Below are positions 36,101 to 45,260 of a DNA stretch of 56,283 nucleotides, piece by piece (position 1 is the stretch's first letter; each line of letters begins with the position of its first letter). A program made the position numbers and the translations under genes. Below the pieces are notes generated by a model, which ran no database searches, had not been told where the DNA came from, and was given only the letters and a program-made list of their open reading frames with translations. Origin of the DNA: Candidatus Poseidoniales archaeon (GTDB lineage Archaea > Thermoplasmatota > Poseidoniia > Poseidoniales > Poseidoniaceae); contig QQRW01000028.1 in NCBI GenBank assembly GCA_003602605.1, positions 1 through 56,283 on the forward strand. The letters run 5' to 3'.

Positions 36101-37255
36101 ACTCTTCTTGTGCGAGAAATTTCTTCCGGCGCTCCAACGAACGGTGTTGTCGTTTCGGTTCAATTGCGTTCATCAAGTGATGACTCCATCTTTACGCACC
36201 TCAACCTCACCGTGGAAGCTCTCGTCGCAGGCGCTGACATCACCGTTCTCTCAGATGATGACTCTGCTCCGCCTTCCGGTGTCATTCATGGCACTGTAGT
36301 TGTTACAAACAGTGGTTCAGGTTCGGACCAATTGCTTCTCAGTACCGTGGGAATTGATTGCGGTGTTTCGACAGTACTTTCTCTCGGCGCAGGAGAATCC
36401 TCTGCAGCGCTGCCGTGGTCCTGCACCTTGCCAGAAGATGCTGAGGCAGGCTTGAAAGAATTAAGATTCCGTGTCACCAGTTCTTCTCGAACCTCGTTTT
36501 CAGACAGCAGTGTTGAAATCTACACTGTTGAACCAGTGTGGGATGATTCTGGTGTACTCCAACTGGTGTTCGATGAAGCCTCTCTCTCCGTTCCTTCTTC
36601 CGGTGGCTCATCAATGGTTCTCACTGTTACGAATCTCGCTAATGCACAAGTCACAGGAACACTATCACTCGATGGAATTGGCGATGGTCTCATGGTCAGT
36701 GAATGGATAAGGCTATCTGATAATTCCACAACAAACCAATTTACGCTTTCACCGGGCTCATCAATTCAGTTTTCTCTCAGTTTAACCTCACTGGTCTCCA
36801 CCAATGAGGAGGCGACACTACAGGCCCGAGCGACATACCTCATCGGCGATACGACCTCTTCAGAGACATCCGATGATGTTGTGGTTAGTATTGTTGGCCC
36901 TGAATTACCGCCGAACGGAATACTCTTGCCGTTTGATGTTGCTCTCAGTCAATCTGATTCGCTCAATGCAATGCTTGGTGGTTGGGGATTGTCGCTGCTT
37001 ATTCTTACAGTGCTCTACTTGAGGCGTGGTAAGAAGAACTCGGTTCCTCGTGAAGAAGAAGACGTGTCTGAATACGATGAAGCAGAAGTTGTCGAAGAGG
37101 AGTCTACAGAACTCGGCTACAATGAATGCCGTTTGGAAGGTGACAAGGTATCCTGTCCTTCATGCGATGCTAGACTTGGTGTCCCTCGTGGCAGCGAGCC
37201 GCCGTTTAGATTTACATGCCCGAAGTGTTCGACGCTCATCCGAGTGATTGACTGA
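33125..37255 (+). CDS. Surface protein with sequon-repeat linker, SGNH hydrolase-like domain, beta-sandwich stalk and cytosolic zinc ribbon, 1,376 aa
   Basis: A signal peptide (AVAFVLVLLFASMSPLAL) is followed by two beta-sandwich domains. Residues 214-258 are five exact nine-residue units rich in N-G-T. An SGNH/GDSL-like domain comes next (~262-480) with nucleophile Ser271 in MFGNSYTLF, AAGGNDLADHW and the D456-x-x-H459 pair in DADGSHPSVSGSYLA. From ~560 to ~1,280 there are several NEW3/CARDB-like beta-sandwich repeats (VAPGTPVEYEMRILNNGSE style). One membrane helix (GLSLLILTVLYLRRG) leads to an acidic stretch and a C-terminal zinc ribbon with CPSC and CPKC pairs. Likely an outside-facing esterase or deacetylase acting on glycans, anchored in the membrane. 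The zinc ribbon on the inside is unusual. Confidence 0.85.
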   Translation: MSNRPTRAVAFVLVLLFASMSPLALQVSAHQSILLSTDTSHVILMGGESGNVTLNIENNATAIESFNVTVDTSGLSSVWQVIPSESTVENVFPTWSKNTTIVVRLSEGALSTDSGSFDIHVTEPDQNFSSSITIYVSVAPSYNPSLDLSQMGGPLTSMEAGSNTTFSIGVENLGSVEDTILLDVEFEPDLAAWWANYTNGSSNNSGNNTGNNTGGNGTGNGTGGNGTGNGTGGNGTGNGTGGNGTGNGTGGNGTGNNTTLAVDNVLMFGNSYTLFNSLGSMVESLGVTNADVVAAGGNDLADHWANVNFSGSNSNTTLRDPNIDWDFVVLQDQSQIPSLPTNDTNWQASKNGSVNLATEIEVEGGDSVLFMTWGRRNGESANQWHQHNNINQNFTDMQNRLANGYYRYAENMSAAGNTVWIAPVGLAYEHIHDYILAGGVNPTSTGNTFYNLYDADGSHPSVSGSYLAACVLYATMTGNSPVGSNDTVSLSAALKLELQQAAAATVFNETSHIDYPWESSPSPSSMMMTSPRGLGGGIPSGWNVQWSNDQYSNMPAGSSQTANLHISVPSNAAPDYYGFRLFSASTGGNVSSSTLIVVQVNEDHQISVAFLGQNNEFIPGLATDSSIQVTNTGNAMVDYDWALSVEDGPCEVMLATATSSLASNDVVDVDFQLSVHEEATKSDNCDLKFEGTGSSNSEQHSVEPYLFTIDVDELVEFELVGPTTNVEVAPGTPVEYEMRILNNGSETVTFYLDVLSTSGLTTAIVSGSSVTVAPGESGVWSLSTDADVGQSGSLMQMFSVSYSDSSSSETVRVEILGVSQATITGPLDGRIQVRPGESVTTNFTLENTGTTALTLNAALLGLPAEVEAALSNNSVTLSVGELREVQLTLTVSTSASASTNEITFAYLDSEVSAHLTLSLQIQERIAVLLGSTTTRVVAGPSADAVFTFDATNLGTSSDTLYVSLVDNGASDWFEFELSATSLLLESGESMSVTLLVREISSGAPTNGVVVSVQLRSSSDDSIFTHLNLTVEALVAGADITVLSDDDSAPPSGVIHGTVVVTNSGSGSDQLLLSTVGIDCGVSTVLSLGAGESSAALPWSCTLPEDAEAGLKELRFRVTSSSRTSFSDSSVEIYTVEPVWDDSGVLQLVFDEASLSVPSSGGSSMVLTVTNLANAQVTGTLSLDGIGDGLMVSEWIRLSDNSTTNQFTLSPGSSIQFSLSLTSLVSTNEEATLQARATYLIGDTTSSETSDDVVVSIVGPELPPNGILLPFDVALSQSDSLNAMLGGWGLSLLILTVLYLRRGKKNSVPREEEDVSEYDEAEVVEEESTELGYNECRLEGDKVSCPSCDARLGVPRGSEPPFRFTCPKCSTLIRVID
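33764..33898 (+). repeat. Five 27-nt tandem repeats encoding GGNGTGNGT
   Basis: Five in-frame 27-nt units code for GGNGTGNGT (the last ends GNNTT). Units alternate between two synonymous DNA versions, so units 1-2 and 3-4 form a nearly perfect 54-nt higher-order repeat. Each unit has two N-G-T sequons for archaeal N-glycosylation, giving a densely sequon-bearing flexible linker before the SGNH domain. Copy number could vary between strains by slippage or recombination. Confidence 0.9.
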
Positions 37256-38044
37256 TCATTCGCGCCGATAAGCGAGAAGTAAAAACGCCGTATGTCCAAA
37301 CGGACCGTTGACTGGTCGAACGCCACCTTTGGAGGCCTTACCCCACTGGCGTTGAATGAGTTCGCCAGCCCATTCAATTTCAAGGCCCTCTTCTTCACAG
37401 GCAATCCACGCATTTTCGAGTTGACTCGTTACTGGACAGTAACAAACCATACGACCTCCAATGTTGAGCATTGATGCCACGGCGTGTATCGCTGAAGGAT
37501 GCTCTGGTAGGTCGAGAATAATTGCATCATAGGATGGGCTAATTGCGGATATTTCATTGGCAACTTCTTCGATTGTACCCTCAATATGGTGATGTGAAGG
37601 GAACTCAGTCCAGCTTTCTTCACATCTGCGCAAGTTCTCGAGGGCAACATCAGCGTGCTCACTGCGGGGTTCAACGGTGACATGGATTCCACTGCTTCCG
37701 AGAATGCGGGCGATGTACATCGAAAGACCTCCGCTACCTATTCCAGCTTCAAGCACACTGTCGCTCGGCCCAATACCCATTCGTGAGGTGATGAATCCAG
37801 CATCTTTGGCAGAGATTGTTTGGGCACGTCGAAGCATGCCTTTACCCATCTCTGGAAGGCGGAGGGGTACACGTGTCAACACCTTCTGTCCAACCAAGAC
37901 CTCTTCTCCGATGTCAATGCCCGAGAAGAGTTCCTTCGCATCGATGACTCCAAGTCCTTTGATTTTCCGAACTCCATCCAGCATTTCAACGATGTGAACT
38001 CGACCGTCTGCTTCTACAAACGCTGACCATTTGACTGGGTTCAT
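37256..38044 (-). CDS. trmI: tRNA (adenine-N1)-methyltransferase (m1A57/58)
   Basis: A class I SAM-dependent methyltransferase of 262 aa in the TrmI/Trm61 family. Features are RRAQTISAKDAGFITSRMGI before the core, the SAM-binding VLEAGIGSGGLSMYIAR, the acidic turn VTVEPRSEHADVA and motif IV AIILDLPEH, followed by MVCYCPVTSQLENAW. The N-terminal beta domain is shorter than in bacterial TrmI. It methylates A57 and/or A58 in the T loop of tRNAs, which stabilises them. Its stop overlaps head-to-head with that of the surface-protein gene at TGATCA. A divergent promoter region separates it from the thioredoxin-like surface protein. Confidence 0.92.
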   Translation of the reverse strand: MNPVKWSAFVEADGRVHIVEMLDGVRKIKGLGVIDAKELFSGIDIGEEVLVGQKVLTRVPLRLPEMGKGMLRRAQTISAKDAGFITSRMGIGPSDSVLEAGIGSGGLSMYIARILGSSGIHVTVEPRSEHADVALENLRRCEESWTEFPSHHHIEGTIEEVANEISAISPSYDAIILDLPEHPSAIHAVASMLNIGGRMVCYCPVTSQLENAWIACEEEGLEIEWAGELIQRQWGKASKGGVRPVNGPFGHTAFLLLAYRRE

Positions 38045-38142
38045 GGTCTTGCCAATCGCCCTTGTGCCTAAATCTTGTTGTCCGGAGAAATCTATATTAC
38101 TGTTTATTTCTTACATCCCATTTACTCACTTGAAAGGGTGGG

Positions 38143-38152
38143 TTTCATATAC
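38143..38152 (+). promoter_or_regulatory. TATA box of the thioredoxin-like surface-protein gene
   Basis: TTTCATATAC is centred ~20-25 nt upstream of the ATGs at 38168 and 38174, as expected for a leaderless transcript. It lies in the 123-nt divergent region shared with trmI. It may favour the second ATG as first base of the mRNA. Confidence 0.5.
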
Positions 38153-38167
38153 TGTCTTGTCAGTGCG

Positions 38168-41100
38168 ATGCCCATGAAGATGCTTGCGCGCCTCATGGCC
38201 CTGACAATTACGGCTCTGTTCATTGGAAGTACAATGACTCACTTTGTTGGCCCTCTCCAGCTCGAAAATGACGACTATTCGCTGGATGACGAGCATGAAG
38301 TCTCTCGTGCAGCAACCTCTCCAGGTCATACCGTGTTTGCCGAATACTACGGTGCGGATTGGTGTCCACCATGCCAAAACGGTGGCTCCCCGTCTCACCA
38401 CGCTCTCAAGACGAATTTCCCCGACGATTATGTCTACATCTCTTACTTTGAGTCAAACGGTCAAGGTGTCAGCGATCCGTTGAATCGACTTGCTCACGTC
38501 CGAGATGGTACAGGCTCGATTCCTGCGGCGTCGTTTGGTGACGCCCGAGCAGGTAGTTCATTCCACAAGCTTGGTGCTGCCACAGGGACCACTGCTTACG
38601 ATACCCAATTCTCAAACGGTGGAGACATGAAGTCGGTGAATGATTTCAAACTCTCAGTCAGCCAATCTCAAACTGGTTCCAACATGGACATCACTTACAC
38701 TCTCGAATACCTCGGCATTTCGTCGAGTAAGACGGTTTATCTTCTCGCTGTTGTGGCAGAGGAAACCAGCCCTGATACCTACAACAACGGCCAAACTCAT
38801 CCACATAATGTCATCCGTTCTTGGTTACTCAATTCGAACAACAATGGCTTTGAATCCTTTACCCTCACTCCAAACAACCCAGTCACAAAGACATGGACAA
38901 TGCCTGTGAATACTGTACGGGCAAACGGTGCTACAACTGCGGCTGACAACTTTATTTCAATTGGTGCAATAATGGGCGGACCCCACACCTCTTGGAACGA
39001 TGTGTATGTAGCTGCTGATTCCAACATGGGTCCTAAGTTGGATATCTCAGTTTCCGACTTTACGGTTAATTCTGCGGAATCCACGAACTCGGGCTTCGTC
39101 ATTGGCGACTCGTTGACGATCGATGCCACGGTGAGGAATGTTGGTGATTTGGACTACTCTGATGGTGGCTCGCTCGTCTTCTATTACAAGAACGGTGCAT
39201 CGGAAGTGACTCTGTCCTCATACTCGCTGAACAATCTCAACATCCAAGGAACTCAGACCGAGCAATACACCTTCGATTCCTCATCTCTCCCATCCGGTTG
39301 GAAAACTACGTTTGGGGCTAAAATCACTGGTATCATCGGCGATGTAAGTGGGATGAACAATGTTGCTCAGCAACAATATGATCAGGACCGCCCTCCAGTG
39401 TCGAAGAACCCTCAAATCCAAGGTGACCAACTCATCGAACGTGGAAACCACGCAATGGTTCTCGCAAAGGCCGATGCCGACGACACTGTTGACACGACTG
39501 CTTCCATGTCTTTTAATGTCGAAATCTCTCCTGCTGGTCTCAACCAATGGTCCAGTTCAGTCATTTCTGGTGGACAAAATGTGGTTTACTCCGGAACAGC
39601 AAATGAAGGCCGTGAATACGTAATCACGCCGTCTGGAACGATGGCTGCAGGATGGTATGATGTTCGTTCACAAGCAGTTGATTCACGTGGTCAAGTCGGC
39701 GACTGGAAGGTCATTAATGGACAATCTGGCTTCGAACTCAAGAACGGCGCTCCAGTCGTTATTGCCGACCCAATCCCTTCGGTCATGTGTGATACTACAA
39801 CAAAGGTCTCGATGGCCGGGCACATTGTCGACCCCGAGACGCCACTCAGCGACCTTATTGTTACTTCATCCGACCCTTCGTTCATTGCTTGGCATCCCCT
39901 TACCGAGGAACTTGAAGTCAACTTTGCATGGTCTGAACTCAACGGATGCCCTCTTGGACAACAAGGAATCGAACTCTCAATTGACGATGGTGGCGATTAC
40001 TCCGCAGCCGGAGAACTTCCATACGGCACAATGCTGTTTAGTGTCACTGAAAATGGGCAGCCTCGGTGGAATGGATTGCCTTCTCAATTCGTTGATGAAG
40101 GTGGCAGTGGAGTTCTAGCCCTTCTCCCGTATTTGTTTGACACCGATGACTTTGGAAACCCGACACCAGTCGAAGACCTTTCCATCCAACTCATCAGCAA
40201 TTCCAACGAACAAGCAATTACGGCTTCCCTCGACGGAAACACCATTGGTTTCCAAACCGTTGATGACGATTCAAACGGGCAAGCGATTCTTACACTTCGT
40301 GCAAGCGACGGTGTAAAAACTTCTGATGCAACCCTCAAAATTAACATTCAACCAATCAATGATGCTCCTCGCCTTGTACCGATCGATGACATCACTACTC
40401 TCACAATGAAACGTAATTCTCAATTGGTGATCGACCTTGCTAGCCGTGTAGTCGATGTTGACAACCCATCTGATGAAGCTTTCATCACAGTGTCCTCCAG
40501 TGAGGCAGGCGCTGCACGCTTCAGTTTCATCGATGGAAGCCTAACACTGGAATTTGAGGAAATTGGCATGCATACGGTCACCATCCTCTTGCAAGACAAA
40601 TTCGATTCACAATCGTACACTCTCAATGTGGAGGTCTTTGATGCATATCCATTCTTGATTTCGAAGGAAGAATCGGATACCAGCTACATGTTCGTTACCC
40701 TTGAGGATACATACATTGGTCAAATCCCAACAGTGACAATGTTGCTCACTGATAACTCCCCAACTTTTACCTTCATTTCCGTCACTTGGAACGTATGTAA
40801 CAAGCTCACTGGAACCTGTGATGGTATTATGCAATACAACCTTGACACATCGAAATCAAATGTTGGTTGGACCGACAAACTTCTCGTGCCCTCGATATTG
40901 ACGCCGGGCGAATTTGCACGTGAAGACGGTTCACAATACAAGGACTACTACCAACTGGTCATTTCCGCAGTCGACAGTAACGGCGACGATTACAAGATGA
41001 TGTCTGATTTGAAATGGGACATTACCGAATCAATGCCGACCATCTCTGAAATGGATGAAATAATGTTCTCCAACTATCTCGAAGACCTCATTGCTGACAA

Positions 41101-41653
41101 AGAAGAACTCGTTGCTCAAATTGATGCTTTGAATGAAGGAGAGGATTCCAGTGCTCTTGAAATCGAACTTTCTGAACTAAACGTCGAACTCGACCTCGCT
41201 TGCAACGACCCACGTGCCTCGTGTACAGATGAAACAGTTGCTGGAACAACCCTTGATACAACTGATAACGAACTGAACCTGCAAATGATTGGTCTGATTG
41301 GCGGAATAATTCTCGCAGGTCTTCTCATCGGACTCATGTTCTCTCGTAGGAACGGTGACACAATACCCAAGGATGTCTGGAACAACACTGGATGGAACCC
41401 GGATATGGTACCTGCTCACGACACAGTCGCTAATTCGATGTATGGTGGCGCTCAAGCAATCTTCCAACAACCAATGGCTGTCGCCCCTACTCCAACGCCT
41501 CAACCAGTATTCCAACAACCAGTAACAGTCGCCCCTGCTCCAGTGCCTCAAGCCATACCTGGACCACCTTTGCCTCCAGGCGGTTTGCCGGCAGGTTGGA
41601 GTCCTGAACAGTGGGCTTACTACGGCCAGCGATACCTCGATGGTACGCTATGA
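38168..41653 (+). CDS. Surface protein with N-terminal thioredoxin-like CPPC domain, 1,161 aa
   Basis: A signal peptide (LMALTITALFIG) is followed by a thioredoxin-like fold with EYYGADWCPPCQN, C66 and C69 being the redox pair. Beyond come a CARDB-like domain (~290-400), several beta-sandwich domains with cadherin-like strands (AILTLRASDGVKTSDATLKI), and a coiled segment DLIADKEELVAQIDAL. One membrane helix (IGGIILAGLLIGLMF) leads to a proline-rich cytosolic tail with QQPxxVAPxPxPQ units and an end GWSPEQWAYYGQRYLDG. The protein might catalyse or repair disulfides outside the membrane or respond to redox state. Start at 38168 or 38174 (two ATGs in frame). lonB follows 66 nt downstream on the same strand. 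Confidence 0.85.
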   Translation: MPMKMLARLMALTITALFIGSTMTHFVGPLQLENDDYSLDDEHEVSRAATSPGHTVFAEYYGADWCPPCQNGGSPSHHALKTNFPDDYVYISYFESNGQGVSDPLNRLAHVRDGTGSIPAASFGDARAGSSFHKLGAATGTTAYDTQFSNGGDMKSVNDFKLSVSQSQTGSNMDITYTLEYLGISSSKTVYLLAVVAEETSPDTYNNGQTHPHNVIRSWLLNSNNNGFESFTLTPNNPVTKTWTMPVNTVRANGATTAADNFISIGAIMGGPHTSWNDVYVAADSNMGPKLDISVSDFTVNSAESTNSGFVIGDSLTIDATVRNVGDLDYSDGGSLVFYYKNGASEVTLSSYSLNNLNIQGTQTEQYTFDSSSLPSGWKTTFGAKITGIIGDVSGMNNVAQQQYDQDRPPVSKNPQIQGDQLIERGNHAMVLAKADADDTVDTTASMSFNVEISPAGLNQWSSSVISGGQNVVYSGTANEGREYVITPSGTMAAGWYDVRSQAVDSRGQVGDWKVINGQSGFELKNGAPVVIADPIPSVMCDTTTKVSMAGHIVDPETPLSDLIVTSSDPSFIAWHPLTEELEVNFAWSELNGCPLGQQGIELSIDDGGDYSAAGELPYGTMLFSVTENGQPRWNGLPSQFVDEGGSGVLALLPYLFDTDDFGNPTPVEDLSIQLISNSNEQAITASLDGNTIGFQTVDDDSNGQAILTLRASDGVKTSDATLKINIQPINDAPRLVPIDDITTLTMKRNSQLVIDLASRVVDVDNPSDEAFITVSSSEAGAARFSFIDGSLTLEFEEIGMHTVTILLQDKFDSQSYTLNVEVFDAYPFLISKEESDTSYMFVTLEDTYIGQIPTVTMLLTDNSPTFTFISVTWNVCNKLTGTCDGIMQYNLDTSKSNVGWTDKLLVPSILTPGEFAREDGSQYKDYYQLVISAVDSNGDDYKMMSDLKWDITESMPTISEMDEIMFSNYLEDLIADKEELVAQIDALNEGEDSSALEIELSELNVELDLACNDPRASCTDETVAGTTLDTTDNELNLQMIGLIGGIILAGLLIGLMFSRRNGDTIPKDVWNNTGWNPDMVPAHDTVANSMYGGAQAIFQQPMAVAPTPTPQPVFQQPVTVAPAPVPQAIPGPPLPPGGLPAGWSPEQWAYYGQRYLDGTL

Positions 41654-41707
41654 GTTTAACACAAGTTCATAGATGGTAGATTGTAAACCCATAAAGGGGA
41701 GCGACCC

Positions 41708-41713
41708 GGAGGG
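41708..41713 (+). promoter_or_regulatory. Strong Shine-Dalgarno of lonB
   Basis: GGAGGG lies six bases before the ATG at 41720. It is the clearest ribosome-binding site in the window and shows that this archaeon uses SD-led initiation for some genes beside the apparently leaderless ones. Confidence 0.75.
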
Positions 41714-41719
41714 TATACT

Positions 41720-43786
41720 ATGACCGACATCGACACGACCTTAGATTCGTCTTCAGACGTCGAAGAATCAATCGACTTGGCGGACGGCGTTGCAGATGTT
41801 GAAGAGGTTACAATTTGGGCTCCCGAGCCTGGTCCTGACTCGGACGACATACTCGGTACCAGTATCGATGAATGGATTGAATCGGTAGACTTCACGTCGA
41901 CAGAAGATGTCCCTATTCCTGACCGTTTGGTCGACCAAGTCATCGGTCAAGAAGCCGGCTCTGTTGTTATCAAGAAGGCGGCAGAGCAACGACGTCACAT
42001 GCTCATGATTGGTGACCCTGGAACCGGTAAGTCGATGTTAGCTCGATCAATGACCGACCTTTTGCCTAAAGACTCTCTTGAAGATCTTCTGGTTTACCCG
42101 AATGAAGACGACGAGAATGAACCTCGTGTTCGCTCTGTTCCCGCTGGCCGTGGTGATCGTATTGTGAAGTTACAAAAGGAATCCATGCGCACACAACGGG
42201 AACGCTCTCAAAAGATGCTGTTAATCGCTTTCGCAGCGGTAGGTTTCCTACTTGTCATCGCTACAATCCAAAGCGGAGATATACTCACGCTGTTGTTTGG
42301 TGGATTCTTGCTCATGTTTGGTTATATGTTCATCCGTGGGCGTCTAGGCTCCGGTGATGAAAGCAGAATCCCAAAGGTTCTGGTCAAGCATGCGAACAAA
42401 GACATGCCACCGTTTGTCGATGCAACTGCAACACTATCCGGTTCTCTACTGGGCGATGTCCGCCACGATCCATTCCAATCCGGTGGAATGGAAACGCCAG
42501 CTCATGACAGAGTCGAGCCAGGGGCTATTCATCGCGCACACAAGGGCGTTCTCTACATCGACGAGGTTAACTTGCTTCGTCTTGAAGAACAACAAGCCCT
42601 CCTCACCGCAATGCAAGAGCGTGCTTTCCCGATCTCAGGCCGCTCGGAACGTTCTTCCGGAGCATTGACGAAGACAGAACCTGTACCTTGTGACTTTATC
42701 CTCATCGCAGCAGGAAATCTCGATGCAATTCAAGGCATGCACCCCGCTCTTCGAAGTCGTATTCGTGGATATGGATACGAAGTGTACGTGAATTCAGAAA
42801 TGCCAGATACGGCACGTAACCGACGTCGGCTTATACGTTTCATCGCACAGGAAGTTCGCAGAGATTTGGGAACTTCTCGTGAAATCCCCCATTTCGAAAA
42901 GTCTGCAGTTGGAATCATCCTACGAGAAGCCCAACGCCGTGCAGGTCGTCGTGGAAAACTCTCGCTACGTCTCCGTGAACTCGGCGGATTGGTACGAATT
43001 GCCGGTGACCTGGCAATGGAAGAGGGTGCACCATTTACCACAGCAGCGCATGTGCTTGGCGCCCGAAACATCGCTAAGCCGCTTGAGCAACAGGTTGCCG
43101 ACCGTATGATTGAACGTCGCCTCGACTATGCCATGATTGTTAATTCTGGACAACGAATCGGCCGTGTCAACGGTCTTGCAGTTCTCGGAGCTAATTCAGG
43201 ACTATCCGATTTCAGCGGTATTATGTTACCCGTCGAAGCCTTAGTGACTCCTTCTCAAGGTGGCGGAGGTAAGATTCACGCGACCGGTGGTCTGTCAGAC
43301 CTCGCCAAGGAAAGCGTCACCAATGTAAGCGCAGTCATCAAGAAGTTGACTGGAAAAGACATTTCAGACTACGACATCCACATTCAATTCGTGGACACAC
43401 ACGGAGTCGACGGCGATTCAGCATCCATTACCATCGCAACAGCAATCATTTCGGCGTTGGAAAACATTCCAATTCGACAAGACTTGGCAATGACAGGCTC
43501 GCTGTCGGTCCGAGGTGAAGTACTTCCAATCGGTGGCGTAACGGCTAAGATTGAGGCTGCAGCACGGTCAGGAATCAAAACAGTCGTCATCCCGCGCGCA
43601 AACATGCAAGATGTTCTTTTGGACGAGAAATTCGAAAAAATGGTCGAAGTAGTCCCTGTCGATACCCTCGATGAGGTCATGGAGTACGCACTTATCATGC
43701 ACGATCAAAAGGAAAGTTTGGTTGAGCGCCTTGGTGCTGTTATCGATCGACTTACCCCTGCTGCAAACACCATGCCATCAGCGTGA
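41720..43786 (+). CDS. lonB: Membrane-anchored ATP-dependent protease LonB
   Basis: At 688 aa it has the archaeal LonB plan. An acidic N-terminal extension (~70 aa) is followed by an AAA+ module with Walker A GDPGTGKS (K104). Two membrane helices (residues ~172-208, [16 protein letters not shown] and [15 protein letters not shown]) are inserted between Walker A and Walker B ([11 protein letters not shown]). The Lon protease domain holds the dyad Ser567 in [12 protein letters not shown] and Lys610 in [10 protein letters not shown], 43 residues apart as in Lon proteases generally. It degrades damaged and regulatory proteins, on the inner face of the membrane. The preceding gene encodes a surface protein and the following one an exporter-like MFS protein. 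Confidence 0.96.
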   Translation: MTDIDTTLDSSSDVEESIDLADGVADVEEVTIWAPEPGPDSDDILGTSIDEWIESVDFTSTEDVPIPDRLVDQVIGQEAGSVVIKKAAEQRRHMLMIGDPGTGKSMLARSMTDLLPKDSLEDLLVYPNEDDENEPRVRSVPAGRGDRIVKLQKESMRTQRERSQKMLLIAFAAVGFLLVIATIQSGDILTLLFGGFLLMFGYMFIRGRLGSGDESRIPKVLVKHANKDMPPFVDATATLSGSLLGDVRHDPFQSGGMETPAHDRVEPGAIHRAHKGVLYIDEVNLLRLEEQQALLTAMQERAFPISGRSERSSGALTKTEPVPCDFILIAAGNLDAIQGMHPALRSRIRGYGYEVYVNSEMPDTARNRRRLIRFIAQEVRRDLGTSREIPHFEKSAVGIILREAQRRAGRRGKLSLRLRELGGLVRIAGDLAMEEGAPFTTAAHVLGARNIAKPLEQQVADRMIERRLDYAMIVNSGQRIGRVNGLAVLGANSGLSDFSGIMLPVEALVTPSQGGGGKIHATGGLSDLAKESVTNVSAVIKKLTGKDISDYDIHIQFVDTHGVDGDSASITIATAIISALENIPIRQDLAMTGSLSVRGEVLPIGGVTAKIEAAARSGIKTVVIPRANMQDVLLDEKFEKMVEVVPVDTLDEVMEYALIMHDQKESLVERLGAVIDRLTPAANTMPSA

Positions 43787-43856
43787 AACGATTGAATCAA
43801 CCTCCGCCTACATCCACTGAGCGAGGGTTACTAAAAGGCCGAGTCTTGGCGGTAAC

Positions 43857-45227
43857 ATGAGTGAGTCGGCAAGTACAGGCATTACCGCCCGTGATGCGAG
43901 CAAAGGTGCTCTCTTCGTACTCTTTCTCGTGACCATGATTGACATGATTGGTTTCGGAATTGTCATTCCATTTCTCACTTACCTGGTCGAAGATTTAACA
44001 CCTGAAGGTCAAACTGCAAACATTGGTCTTTGGGTTGGACTACTCATGACTTCGTATTCTGCCGCACAATTCTTATTTTCGCCGTTCTGGGGCTCTGTCT
44101 CCGACCGGATTGGACGCCGTCCAGTGCTAATGGTAGGACTGGTTGGAAATACAGTATTCTTCACAATGTTCGGTCTCGCAAACACACTCCTCATCGCCTT
44201 TGCCGCTCGGTTTATGGCTGGTGTGTTTAACGGCAATATCGCAGTGGCACGCGCCTATATTGGTGATGTGAGCAATCCTCACCAACTCGCAACTCGCATG
44301 GGTATCATCGGGGCGGCGTTCGGTCTCGGCTTTACGTTTGGACCATTCATCGGCGGTGAACTTTCCGATCCAGCTGCGCGCTGGGGTTGGTTCGTAGGAA
44401 CCATCTTTGAAACCCATCCATACCTGCTTCCATGTTTAGTTGCGAGTGTGTTGTCAGTGTTTTCTCTCGTCATTGCCTTTCGCTCATTGCCGGAGTCATT
44501 ACCACCTGAATCACGAACGCAGAAAGAGTCAGTTCCATGGTTGACGAACATGGCTAACATCATGAGAAGTTCTGTTTCAATGCTTCGAGCTCCTGGCGTT
44601 TCATTGGTCATTTGGGTGTCGATGCTGTTTACCTTTGGATTTACGATTATGCATGCTGTGTTCATTCTGTATACTGAAATGTCTCCTGAAAACGGGGGTC
44701 TGGCATTTTCTGAAGCGGATAATGGACGAGTGTTTGCCATGATCGGTATCACTGGTATAGTTACTCAAGGTCTCTTCATTGGTCCTTTGACTCGGAAGTT
44801 CGGTTCGCGGAATCTTATTCCAATAGCGAGTGTTTTGACTGGAATTGGACTTGTCCTCATCCCTTATACTGAGGCTGAGAGCAGCTGGTTTCACATCCTC
44901 ATTGTGTCGGTCATAATCGCCTTAGGTAACGGGATTTTCCAACCATCCTCTTCTTCTTTCCTTACACGGGTAGCCAAAACAAACGGGTATGAACTTGGAG
45001 TTGTGATGGGAGCGCAGGAATCACTCGGTGCTTTTGCCCGAATTCTCGGTCCACTGACAGGGGGTCTTGTGTGGACATTAACCGTAACTCGGGAGTGGCC
45101 ATTAGATTATCACACCGCTTTCCATATATGCGGATTGATGATGCTTCTTGCGGCCCTTCTTTCAATGCGACTTCCCCATGTCCATGAAGGAAATGACGCT
45201 TCAACTGGATTCGGAGAAGAATCCTAA
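43857..45227 (+). CDS. MFS transporter, DHA1/TetA-like, 456 aa
   Basis: Twelve hydrophobic segments are visible, with MFS motif A GSVSDRIGRRP between TM2 and TM3 and the antiporter-type motif C region GLGFTFGPFIGG in TM5. It opens LVTMIDMIGFGIVIPFL, the TetA/multidrug-exporter beginning. It would export drugs, metabolites or toxic compounds by proton antiport; the substrate cannot be read from the sequence. A TATA-like TTACTAAAAG sits ~28 nt before the ATG, so the mRNA is probably leaderless. The AI-2E family gene follows 33 nt downstream. Confidence 0.92.
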   Translation: MSESASTGITARDASKGALFVLFLVTMIDMIGFGIVIPFLTYLVEDLTPEGQTANIGLWVGLLMTSYSAAQFLFSPFWGSVSDRIGRRPVLMVGLVGNTVFFTMFGLANTLLIAFAARFMAGVFNGNIAVARAYIGDVSNPHQLATRMGIIGAAFGLGFTFGPFIGGELSDPAARWGWFVGTIFETHPYLLPCLVASVLSVFSLVIAFRSLPESLPPESRTQKESVPWLTNMANIMRSSVSMLRAPGVSLVIWVSMLFTFGFTIMHAVFILYTEMSPENGGLAFSEADNGRVFAMIGITGIVTQGLFIGPLTRKFGSRNLIPIASVLTGIGLVLIPYTEAESSWFHILIVSVIIALGNGIFQPSSSSFLTRVAKTNGYELGVVMGAQESLGAFARILGPLTGGLVWTLTVTREWPLDYHTAFHICGLMMLLAALLSMRLPHVHEGNDASTGFGEES

Positions 45228-45260
45228 ACACTCAAGAGGTGATGGTGTTTATCCATCCAT

